A stretch of 64,000 nt of DNA from the NCBI GenBank assembly GCA_029207755.1, contig JARCOQ010000016.1:10569307-10633306 (forward strand), read 5' to 3'. Numbering within the stretch: the first letter of the stretch is position 1; each line of letters starts with the position of its first letter. The position numbers and the translations under genes are program-made. The notes under the pieces are model-generated. The model did not search any database. It was given only the letters and a program-made list of their open reading frames with translations, and was not told the origin of the DNA. The DNA comes from Chamaea fasciata. Lineage: Eukaryota > Chordata > Aves > Passeriformes > Sylviidae. This document shows, piece by piece, positions 22,792 through 32,870 of the stretch.

Positions 22792-22797
22792 AATAAA
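22792..22797 (+). terminator. USP31: Possible internal poly(A) signal
   Basis: AATAAA lies in an AT-rich part of the presumed USP31 3' UTR, about 4.1 kb after the stop. Use would give a shorter mRNA. Only the hexamer supports it. Confidence 0.3.
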
Positions 22798-24684
22798 AAC
22801 AAGATGCTTAGGATAGAAAGCTAGCAGCTTAATTGCACTTCTCCCACTGCAAGTGCCCTCATCCGCCGTTGCTGCAGGGGTTTTGCTTTCTGAAGCTGAA
22901 ACTTGAGCATGACCAACCATTTTCCTCCGTGTGAGGCAGCTTGCATGGCCGTGCTGTCCCCGATGCATGTCCCTACTAACTATGCAAGCCTCTAGCCCAG
23001 CTGAGGCGTGCTCGGTGTTAGAGCTGCTCTGGAGCACCGCTTGGAGTCTGTGCTGCTGCCTCCTGGGGTGGCTGCTGCTGGCACACAGGAGCATGTCCCT
23101 GGGTTCCTGCTTCCTTTGCACATCCTTGACTCTTTCCTTTGCAGGATTCTGCGTTACTGACAAGGCTGGAGCGTAATGTAAGGTTAGAGGGATTGGAGCA
23201 GGGAAATGAGAACAAACTGATTTCTATTTTGTGTTGTTTTTCCTTTTGTTAGCAGGGCAACCTGTTCAGGGTTGTAGCTTGCCATTGCATGTAATGTCAG
23301 GGAGCTGTGAGGAGGGGCAGGCAGGCCCCCGGGGCCCTGCGGGCACACGGAGCTGCTGTGAGTGTCCTTGTGAGGGTAGCGGTTCCCAGCTGCCCTCCTG
23401 CTGCCTACTCTGGTCTTGGGGCTTTTCCTGCCTTTCTGGGGGAGCTGCTGGGCTGCCTGTCCGTGCTCCAGGACCCTGTGGTGCTGGGGTTTGAGCCGTG
23501 TCCTGTTGGACAGCAGGTCGCCGGGGGCAGCCGTGTGTGCTGCACGGCCAGGGCAGCTGGTGAGGGCTGGCCTGGGCTTCGTGCAGGTCCCAGAACTCCT
23601 CCTGGCTCTTGGCCCCGCAGCTTTGGTGCCCTCCCCTTGGTCAGCTGGCATGGAGAGGGTTTGGAAACAACATTCCAAATAATTTTACTGTTGGGTGTTG
23701 TTTTTTTTAATTTTAGTTTGGCTTGGGTTTTTTTTTTTTTTTGAATCCTTGTCATTTGCCTACTAATCCAAAAGAATTTGGCAGTATCTAATGATACCTG
23801 TGGAGGGAACTGAAATTTAGTTTTAATCTGTGGTGAGATGAAAGTCCTACATGGTTTTCTCAACAAAAGCATTGTAAAGCAGTTACTATTAAAAGCTTTA
23901 TTTTGTAAAAGAAAAGCACCTGAAGACTTGTACAATGTCTGTGTTAGATCTAAAGGCTTAGGGACTCTATTTTTTTAAAGGTGATAGCACTCAATTTATC
24001 TGCAAATAGTGTTTTTTAAAAGACACAGATTAAAACTAAGTGTAACCACCAGTCCCGGCTCACTCAGCCCTGCAGCGCACACGCGCCGGCCTCAGGCTCG
24101 TGTGGCATTTGTGAGTGCAATAACCCCTTTGGAGGTGCTACATTGCCTTGGGTAGGGTGACACAAGGGAATCCAGGCCACCAGTGGCTCCATTATTGTCC
24201 TGTGGCCTTCCAGGTATGAATTTGTACAGATTTGCTCACCACCTGTGCCTCACCATTGGTTAAAATTGAATTTTAAGTCCTGTTGCAAATGCAGTTTCTC
24301 TTCTGGACACAATGTCAGATTTTACACTGGAATATCTACTGTTCTCAAACTGCATGTCACATCACTGTACCTGGTACAGGGACGTGGGGCTTTCCCACAT
24401 CTTTGATATTCTCCTCTGTATTTTAATGTTTTTGACCTGTACAGTAATTGGAAAGCAGGCTGTCTACTTGGGGTTGAACATTGTACCATAAATTTTAAAT
24501 TATTTGAGGACAACTGCATGAGACTGTGTCAATGCCTTTTATTATTTATTTGTATGTTTTATTATTCAAGGTGTATGCACTTTTAATATGCAGAATTTAT
24601 ATTTTTATGTTAAAAATCATTTTCTTTCAGAAAGAAGAGTTTGAATATGAGGAATTGGAATTAAGTGCAAAAAGGGGAATATGT

Positions 24685-24700
24685 AATAAAATACAATAAA
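24685..24700 (+). terminator. USP31: Likely USP31 distal poly(A) signal pair
   Basis: AATAAA occurs at 24685-24690 and 24695-24700 at the abrupt end of the AT-rich tract, followed by a GT- and T-containing stretch (GAGTGAGCGTTTTT at about 24723-24736). Base composition turns GC-rich just after. Cleavage is expected near 24710-24720. Confidence 0.6.
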
Positions 24701-24719
24701 TTTATTACTAGGCATCCTG

Positions 24720-27700
24720 CCTGAGTGAGCGTTTTTCCAGGCTGCGGGCCCAGGATGGGGGCACGGCCCTGGGAGCTTCCCTGGAAACCAAACCCAGGGG
24801 CCTGGCTTTGGGCACAGACCTGTGTGCTGGGGAGAGGAGACACGGCTCCTCCTTCCCCTGTGTTGTTCCTGATGCTTCTCTCTCCACAGACCATCAGTCC
24901 AGGTCCTGCGCTGCTCAGCCACGGTCCCGAGAGTGGCTGTGGGATCTGCACCAGAGCCGTGTGCTGGTGAGTTTGGTCTGTGAGCCCCAGGGCAGAGGCT
25001 GTGATCTGCTTCCTCTCTGGAGTTTGAGGGCTCACACCTGCTCAGGCAGAGGTGGGGTTTTCCCTGTCCATCCATCCATGCCTCATGTCAAGGCTCAGCC
25101 CCCTACATGAAGGGACTTCTCAGCACCAGAGCAGTCCTCTGCTACCCCCAGCCCCATCCATGCCCCCTGCCACCCACAGCAGTGAGCCCAAGCTCCAGAC
25201 AGGAGGGACTCATGGACCCAGATCCTGTGGCATTTGGGGCCAGGAGACCAGACCCCCAGCCAGTCTCCAGGAGACCCTCAGGCCACCCCTTCCTACAACA
25301 TGGCCAAAGGTATTGAGGGCAGGGGTGGCCTGAGGGGCTTCTGCCATCACCAGACACTGGAGGCTTGAAGTTCCTCCAGCTCTGTCCTAATTAAAGACTG
25401 TGTTTTTCCTTTAGCAGGGTGTGCAGCAGTGGCTCCAGACACGGAGGAGAATGTGGCTGCCAGATGGGAGTGTGGATGTGCTGCTCCTTCTGCCACCTGC
25501 CTCAGCCCAGCGAGGATGAGGATGGAGCAAGGCAGAAGGAGGACAGGCTGCTGCTCCTGGCTGCTGAACAGAAAATCTCTGGTGGATTGTTTGCACGTGA
25601 CCCACCCCTGGGCTGGGAGAGCTGCCCCAGCTGCGGGCAGCAGCCCCTGCTGGGCTGCCCAGTCTCTGGGCAAACGGGGCACAAAAGGCTTTGGCAATCC
25701 TGAGTGTCCTCTGGGCAGAAGGATGGAAGATGAAGTGTCTCCCCATGCCTGGGGGCCTTTCCAGTGTGGACTCAGATCCTCCTGCTCCAGTGAGCCCTTG
25801 GATCAGTACATCAGGGTCTGGGTTGGGCTTCACAAACTCACCTTTCAACACAGTTTTTGATTCTCAAGGGTTCTTTTGCTCTCTCCTCCTCCATGCATAT
25901 TTTTGCAGGAGGGGACTGTTGCACAGGTCAGCGGCATTATCAGTGTGTGCCCCATGCCCCTCTGGTGCTCACCAAAGTGGAAGTTGTCAGTGACTCCCCC
26001 TTGTTCCCCAAGTCTCCAGATGGGTTGTCCTGATCTCCCCTTGCCTGGTGGTGGTTACAGAAATGGTGATGTTGGTGTGTTTATCAACAGCTGTGCTGTA
26101 TCACCCCTTGCCCACCAGGGTCCCCGGGCCTTGAGGGCTGCATGGCTCCTGCCAGGCCCTGCCATGGAGCCTTGGTCTGTGTTTCCATCCATCCTGCTGG
26201 GAATGCTGAGCTGGAGCTGAGCCCCTGGGTCAGTCACGCACACGAGTCCCACCCCTACCCTGTACCAGAGGCACTGCTTCACATCTTGTGTAGAAATGGG
26301 GGTGGCAGATGTCATATTAAATCACGGGGTCATCATTTATTTATAGGTGATTACATTAAAGAGAGATTAATATAGCCAAAGGCTTTGCAGAATTAGAGTT
26401 AATGTACTTGTGTTTATTATATTTGCCAACATATCTCCAATCCATCTGGGTTTTTCTGGCCACAGGATTTAACAGAGCCCACTGCCATCCTCCAGCCTAC
26501 CTAGGGAGGGGGGTGAGAGGTCCGTGGGAAAAACTTGAGAACTTTAATGTCCGAGTGATCCAATCTATTGCCTCCCACTTTCTGAGGTCCATGGCAGGCA
26601 CTTGGTGCTGCAGGACTGGGCAGTGCTGACAGTGGGTTCGGGAGGGGAGCCCAGGGTTGGGGCTCCCAGATGTCGCTCCTGGGCTGGGATTATGCTGTGT
26701 TTAACTGGGATTAGACTGTGCGGAGCTGGGCTCAGGTTTCTGACACCCTGGGGAGGGGCTGTCCCTGAGGAGCACTGGTGGGGAGGGTACCAGGTGTTCC
26801 CCCCAGCCTGGTCTGGGGACCTGTTCCATAAGCTGTAGCGTGGCTGCTGCCAGCTCAGGGGGCACCAGTGGAGCTCCCCTGCTGATGGATGAATCAGAGA
26901 GGCCAAGAACATCCTGTGTTTGGCTGGAGATGCCAAACCACATGGGAATGGTTACTGATTGTGCCAGCCAGGACTGAGGGTGCAGAGTGAATGTGCAACT
27001 TCCTGCTGCTGCCTGGTGGGATACCTGCCTGCCTCTGAGAGCCAGAACAAAACCCAAGCTTTGGGAGGCTGTCAATAAATTGTAACACATTAGGCATTGT
27101 CACCCGTATCCCTGGACTCCTAAATTTTGCTCTAATAGGACTATTGCTTTTCCCTCCTCAGCACTTTTTCCCCTCGGCCAGGTATTGATCCTGGCTCTGT
27201 GGGGATCTGGCTAACTGTTGGCAATTTATGGGAACATAAAACTAGTCCATCGTAGAGCAAAAACCCAGCTTTTGATAAGAAATGGTGACATCAGCCTCTG
27301 GCTGAATCCAAGGTGGGTTTACCGTTTGACAGTGGGTTCCCAGCTCAGGGGCATGGGGCTGCTGGGGGAAGGGGACCATTAGAAGCCCCTTGGGTTGGGC
27401 TGCCTTGTGGGCAGGAGAGGCTGGAGGGGCTTTTGGAGATGTGAGGGTTTCCTTTCTGGTGTCCTGTGCCCCTTCCCATGGTGGCTGAGGGTCTGGCTGG
27501 GGTCCCCTGACCCCGCAGAACCTGGGTCCACAATGTGTCCCCTCCTGCCTGGAGCTTGGTCGCACTGCTACGGGTGGCAGGAGCTGGTGGGCGGCAGGCT
27601 GGGCTGGGGCTGCAGGTGGCAGGGGACTGCTGGCAGTGGAGGGCTCTGGTGCTGGGAACCTCCCCAACTCTTTCACGTGCCCTTGCTCCAGCTCCCTTGT

Positions 27701-28000
27701 GGGGGTCTCCTCTGGTGAGGGATGCTGGTGGCTTTGCGGATTGAGGCTGGTTGTGGATTCCCAGACCTGGGGGTCTTTATCCTGCTGGTGTATTCCTGCA
27801 GGTTTGGGGCCGTGGGGTCCTTGGGGAGCAGGTCCCTGGGATTAGGAGGCACCTGGCACTCACAGCCCAGCTCCAGCCCCGGGCGGAGCTCCTGAGATCC
27901 CATTACTCCAGCCTGCAGACAGACACACTGCACTGTCTGTGTCACGCAGCGCCAGGGCGTGTTGTGTAGGGTGTCCTGGTGCTGTAACAGCTGCTCTCCC
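24720..28000. other. Intergenic, proximal to USP31 3' end
   Basis: This stretch is mostly GC-moderate with many chance open frames but no recognisable protein, splice pattern or RNA gene. An AT-rich island sits at about 26300-26460 and another at about 27060-27300. No transposon is recognised. Confidence 0.6.
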
Positions 28001-28009
28001 CGCCGTTTG

Positions 28010-28490
28010 CTGCCGTCTAATTGTGGTTTTATTGAAATGAGCCTAAATTGTCTGGGAATACATTAGCTGGCTGTCTCGCTGTGGCTCGCACTCTGTGTGG
28101 ATGTGAGTACTCCGCAGAACGCTCCCGTTGTCAATCTCGCGGAACCGGCTCCCTGGAGGACGGGTGCATTTCCTAACAGCCTTAATGAGTTTCCAGAGCC
28201 GGGGTCAGATTGTCTCGGCAGTGGTGCTGGGGGGCCGGGGGGGGCCCTCCACAGCGTTGTGCTCCAGACTGTAAATAAAGCCGTGCCCGCTGGTGCTCCC
28301 GGGAATCCCTTTGCTCCTGTGGCAGGCGCAATGTGCGCATTGCAAAGCGATTCCTGCAGCCCCTCTGACAGTCTTTAAGCATTTTAATATTTTGTGAATG
28401 ATCTATTGAGGGTAACGAGCAGATGATAGACTGCATTTCAAGGTGTGGGTTATCTATTAGCTCATGTTGAAGGCGTCTGCGCTGACAGGC
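28010..28490. promoter_or_regulatory. AT-rich candidate conserved noncoding element
   Basis: Two AT-rich patches (about 28010-28080 and 28370-28480) with TAAT and ATTA cores flank a more GC-rich middle. They contrast sharply with the GC-rich surroundings. This suggests, but does not prove, a constrained noncoding element. No alignment was available. Confidence 0.25.
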
Positions 28491-28499
28491 TGCTGCCGA

Positions 28500-29110
28500 G
28501 CAAGGCAAGTACAAGCGATGTGTTGTGTTACAGGAGGGGCCAGCACCTCCCACCACAGCCCGGAGACAACGCAGTGCCCCGCTCCCTGCTCTGGGGACAT
28601 CGGGAATTCCCTGCCCGTGGCCGGGTGGCGCCGATCCTGCCCACGGCAACAGAGCTCCCGTCGTGCCTGCTCAGGAGGAACCTGCCGACGGTTCCCGGCG
28701 GTGCCGGATGGGCTCAGGGGCTGTGGCATCGCCTCTGCAGCTCTCAGGGTCGGGGCGGGGGTGCGCAGGTGCTTCACTCATTTATGAAGGGATTTGTATG
28801 GCAGGGCCGGTCGTGCCGCCGGGCCCTGCGGTGCTGCCCCTCCCCGCGCATCCCGGCGGGCTGCACAGCCCCAGCAAGGGGCTGTGGAACACGGAGCTCT
28901 TGGCACTGCACGGTGCTGGCTTGGACTCTCACACCTTTTGCAGTCGGTGCTGCCCCGTCCCAGTGTGGCACAGCCAAGCCTGGGCCAAAAGGGGGCCCTG
29001 TGGGCTCAGAGTGACGGTGGCTGGGACATTGTCCCCTGGGTACCCTTGGCTATGCTGTGGGGGCGGCCGCCGCTGCAGGGAGGGCAGGCGCTGCCCTATT
29101 GCTGTGCTGG
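28500..29110. other. CpG-rich intergenic block
   Basis: CG dinucleotides are frequent here compared with nearby intergenic DNA. No gene start, conserved protein or TATA-like element is recognised. It may be an orphan CpG island or simply GC-rich avian DNA. Confidence 0.3.
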
Positions 29111-29640
29111 CTTCGTTACAGTGAGATTAATGCTGGGTATTGGGAGTTTTTATCACCTCAATGTTTCCTCTCAGCTCCTGAAACCAGCTTCAGCCTGGAT
29201 TTATTACCTGGCAAATAAATACAAGTGCAGGTTTATTTGGGTCCTTGTTCATCAGAAAGGAATGAAAATGTAAGCAAAATATTAAAAATAAAATAGACTC
29301 AGTTTTTCTTTAATTGACCTTTGATTTTTAACGTAATACCTTCCCCATGTTGCTGCTTCAGCCTTTAATTTCTCTCGGTGAAGTGGCTGTGTTCAATGAT
29401 TCATTCTGTCCTGAGGCAAAGCACACACTGTAATTGGTTTTTAACTTCCTGGAATGTCAAAGCCAGGATTGAAATTTTACGTATCACACCACCAATTCGA
29501 TACTGGCTTTAATAATAATGTTGCAGAAAGGAAAGCAGATTTACAGCTGTAGAAAAATGTAATCAAATTTTGAGCCTGAACGCAGTAAGTCCAAATGCTA
29601 GTTTTCATTTGGAAACTTGTTAGATAAATGTGGCAACACC
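29110..29640. promoter_or_regulatory. AT-rich candidate regulatory island
   Basis: About 500 bp of AT-rich sequence with TTTATTACC, TAATTG and TAATAATAAT strings lies between two CpG-rich blocks. No open frame of interest is seen. The composition resembles conserved developmental enhancers, but conservation was not tested. Confidence 0.25.
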
Positions 29641-29689
29641 TGAGCGGTTCCCAGCTCATTTCTGCTTCTCCGTGCCTCAGCTGGGGGAG

Positions 29690-29910
29690 CCTGGAGGGCT
29701 CAGGGACCAGGCGGGGGCTGCGGGTCCGCCGCTGCCCTGGGGAGGAACCGCTGTCTGCCCCGGCTCGGGGTGCCCCGGCAGTGCCCGGGTCTGGCTCGGG
29801 CTGGTGGGAAGCGCTCGGCCGGGGCCGCTCGCTGTGGGTGCACCCCGAGGTCCGGCCGGGGGAGCGGCTGCCGCCGGGGCACTGCGGGGAAACACCCCGA
29901 CAGCTCTGCA
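29690..29910. other. CpG-rich block
   Basis: This is a dense run of CG dinucleotides ending abruptly at an AT-rich segment at about 29920. It looks like a small CpG island with no associated gene in the window. Confidence 0.35.
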
Positions 29911-29919
29911 GGCACCAAA

Positions 29920-30090
29920 CAAGCAATCGATTTTGGCCAATTAATGTCTGATAAAAACTAATAACCCTCCTCTCCCTTTCTTATTACCGAATGACCTCCA
30001 GCGATCCATTAGTTTAACAAATGATATGCGAACGTTCAGCATGGCTAATGACTCTGGATTAAACCCACTGACACCTAATTCATCAGCGTG
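29920..30090. promoter_or_regulatory. Strong candidate conserved noncoding element
   Basis: This sharply bounded 170-bp AT-rich segment is packed with ATCGAT, CCAATTAATG, TAATAACC, TTATTACC and CATTAG, all homeodomain-like or related cores. CpG-rich DNA lies on both sides. The boundary sharpness makes it the best enhancer candidate between the genes. This is inferred from composition only. Confidence 0.35.
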
Positions 30091-30960
30091 CCCGCACCAC
30101 AGTGCCTGTCGTGCCGCGCTCTCCATCACCGCCGCTTTCCCACAGCACCCGCCAGCGTGTCCCTGGCACCGTGCAGGGAGCCGGGCGCTGTGGCCCCTCC
30201 GTGTCTCCTCCTGGCACCCTGGAAGGAGCCGGGCGCTGTGGTCCCGGGTCTCCTCGGTGCCGTGTCCGGAGCCGCCGGCGCTGGGATGGAGCACAGCCCC
30301 GGGTGCCCGGCCCCGCTGCCGTGTGCCCTCCGTGCATCGCCCCGCTCCAGTGCCCGCCCTGCTGCCCGCAGCGCTGCGCTCTCTGCTCCCTGCTAGGATG
30401 TCCTAAAAAGCTAACTAAGCTGAAATTATTTTCTTTCCTTGGAAAAGCCTTTAAATAATGTATTGCCCTCTCTTGCTGTTTACTGAGTGTTTTTTATAGA
30501 CAGGGAACTTTTCCTTCTCGCTTGTGCGTTGCATCTTTTTGTTGTAGGGTGTGAATTACCCTTGGGAGGATCACTGGAAATTCCATCTCAAGGCCAGTGC
30601 CCCGTGGCCCCTGAGCTCCCAGGCTGGCTGCTGGAGCGGAGGGCTCTGGGGCGGCCACTTGCAGGGGCTGAGGGGGGAAGCTCCCAGCCCTGTTAGCAGT
30701 GAAACGAGCTGAACAGCCCCAGAGACAGTGGGGAGAAGGATGAGAAGGGCCCCGCGGTCTTGCTCCCGCCTGACAGCGCTCCATCACCCCGGCGTGTGCC
30801 TGGCAGCTCTGGCTGCCTGCTGGGAACACTTCCCTGGGCTCGTGGATTGTTCCTCCCAACCAGCTGCCAGTGCTGGCAGCAGGACGGCACCGACTCCGGC
30901 CCCAGTCCCGCTCCTTCCTGCGGGAGCCCCGGGCTGATTGCTGCAGCACCGCGGCCAGTC
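30090..30960. other. CpG-rich then mixed intergenic DNA
   Basis: About 30090-30390 is CG-rich with an imperfect internal duplication (GGAGCCGGGCGCTGTGG at about 30177 and 30226). The rest is mixed. No gene is recognised. Confidence 0.4.
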
Positions 30961-32670
30961 CCTATTGATTTCGATGGTTGCTAATGGTCTTTTTCATACA
31001 ATAAGAGGCTTTTGTGGGGAGAACTTAATCCAGTCCTATCACTGGGTGAAATTGTACTGCTCACTGCTCGGATTTCCAGGATGTGAGCTACTTTAATAGC
31101 AGAGGGAGTTTTATCTAATACATTTAATGCTCCAATATTTTTATGGTGTGACAGGTCCTAATTGCACTGCTGCAGTGCCAGGAGTGTGAGAGACTGTGGG
31201 CCTGTTGGGTGTGAGGGAGCTGTGCTGGCACATGGTGGTTTGTGGACACCTTGGCAGCATGACTGTCACTGTCACCAGTTGCTGTGCTGAGTCCCGGTGT
31301 AGCCACCACCACAGATTATTGAGGTGATGATGAGGCTGGTGCTGGAGATGAAGGAAATGTGCAGGGAACAGGAACTTGGTGTTCCCCAGGGGAACTTTTT
31401 GGTCTTTTCTCTCCCCAGCAAAGCTGCTCTTGCTGCTGGACAGTTGGGTTGGGGCCAGGGGCAAAGCCTCATGTCAGGAGGGGGTGATAGAGGCGACACT
31501 TCTTGGGTCAAGGGATGCCAGGGCAGGGTCAGGTCCTGTGTGCTGCAGGGTGTGCTCTCGTGCAGGGCAGGCAGGGCATGCTCAGGGCAGGTAGGACGTG
31601 CTGACAGCACGATGCACATGTGCCTGTGTTGCAGGACATTCTCCCCTTGCCATGCACGTGGCATGTGCCAGCCCAGACCTCGCCAGCTCTCCTTCTGTGG
31701 CCGAGAGCGGAGCTCAGGGGTTGGCTTGTGCAGGGTTGGAGAGGTGCTCCTGCCTTTGAACTAAGTGTGCAGAGAGGTCTCATGGACTGCTATGGCCAGC
31801 ATCAAAGGCTAGGAAATTTCTCTCTGTAACTTATATAAATGAGGACTAATGAGGTTTTCATGATCACCTTTAATTAGTTTTCCCACAAGTAGCAGCAGTT
31901 TATATGGCGTGAGCCAGAACAGGTGGCACACACAGGTATGTGTGCAGCCAAGCACCTTCATTAAAAACGTGTTTAAAAAATTAATCTGCAAGATGCAAAT
32001 TATCAATTAAATGCTCAAAAAGAAGGTTCCAAGTGGGAAAAAAAAAAAAAAAAAAAAAAAAAAAAGCACGAGGAAAGCAGCAGCTCTGCAAGCCCTCCAG
32101 GACTGTGGCGTGCAGAGCAGCAGGGTGGGCTGTGCCACACGTGCCAGTTATGCCACAGGGGATGTGTCTGTCCTTGAGGCTGTGGAGGACATGGTTGTCC
32201 CCAAGGCTGTCCCACACGGGAGAGTCTGGGGTGGCCCCAGGCAGGCAGCCATGCCCAGTGTGTGGTGCAAGACGTGCCTCTGGCAAGGATCCTGTGGTCA
32301 TGGGATTTTCAGAGAGTGCTCCATCAGTGTGGCTGCAGGCACTGGGTGTCCCCTCCTCCCCTTCCCCACCTAACTCTGGCAGCATTGCCTTCTGCTCTGC
32401 TCATGCTGAGCAGAGGATGGTGAGCATGAAGGGAACTGTGCCAGGTCTGAGCTGTGCCAGGCTGAGGGGGTGAGCTGGGGTGGGTGCTGGTCGTGCGGCA
32501 TGCTCAGTGCTGCTGCAGGGTCCTGGACAGCCTGGCCCTAAGGGAGAGATTTCAGCCAGGGTCAGAAGCAGCTCCCCTTGGAGCTTCCCTCTTGATCCTG
32601 AGGAGCTGAAGCCTCGTGTCGGGTGGGAGGAGAACATATACTAAGAGACAGCAGAGTGAGTGAGTGAGAT
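30960..32670. other. Intergenic DNA with AT-rich patches and poly(A) run
   Basis: AT-rich patches lie at about 30990-31145 and 31830-32030, the second ending in a 28-base A run. Between them is ordinary GC-moderate sequence with no recognisable gene. Confidence 0.5.
32038..32065 (+). repeat. Poly(A) run of 28
   Basis: Twenty-eight consecutive A bases follow an AT-rich stretch. It could be the tail of an old retroposed copy or a simple mononucleotide microsatellite. I could not identify a source or target-site duplication. Confidence 0.9.
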
Positions 32671-32679
32671 GGTTCGGAC

Positions 32680-32870
32680 AACTGCATCCAATTAGCCTGA
32701 CATTAATCCTGGGCAAACATGTGGAAAAATCACTGCAAAATACAATTAATGGGAGAATTAGAGCCTGGGAACATAAATTCATGCCTGTCAGTGTGGTTGA
32801 GCAGAAGTAGGTCCTGTCAAACCAACCTGATTTCATTCTTTGATGAGATTCTGAGTTTGGTGGTGGCACA
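32680..32870 (+). mobile_element. Decayed non-LTR retrotransposon reverse-transcriptase fragment (CR1/L2-like)
   Basis: In one frame, 32688-32729 reads PISLTLILGKHVEK, resembling the conserved 'RPISLTS..GK..EKI' opening of LINE reverse transcriptases. In a shifted frame, 32809-32853 reads RSCQTNLISFFDEIL, resembling the 'GRSCLTNL..F.D' block that follows at the right distance. A frameshift and a TAG lie between them, so the copy is long dead. CR1 is the dominant LINE of birds and is the likeliest source. No 3' end or target-site duplication is visible. Confidence 0.6.

Larger units (their letters stand above)
18669..24715 (+). other. USP31: Probable USP31 3' UTR (about 6 kb)
   Basis: No conserved coding potential follows the stop. 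The sequence becomes progressively AT-rich, with long T runs at about 20920, 23702 and 23729-23743 and AU-rich strings near 24535-24570. It ends in paired AATAAA signals at 24685 and 24695. A 3' UTR of several kb is known for mammalian USP31. The exact end, and whether shorter forms use a signal such as AATAAA at 22792, cannot be settled from sequence alone. Confidence 0.65.

Noticed and set aside
32015..32473. Open frames with Lys or Phe runs near 32 kb
   Set aside because: The homopolymer residues come from the 28-base A run. The rest has no recognisable protein similarity.
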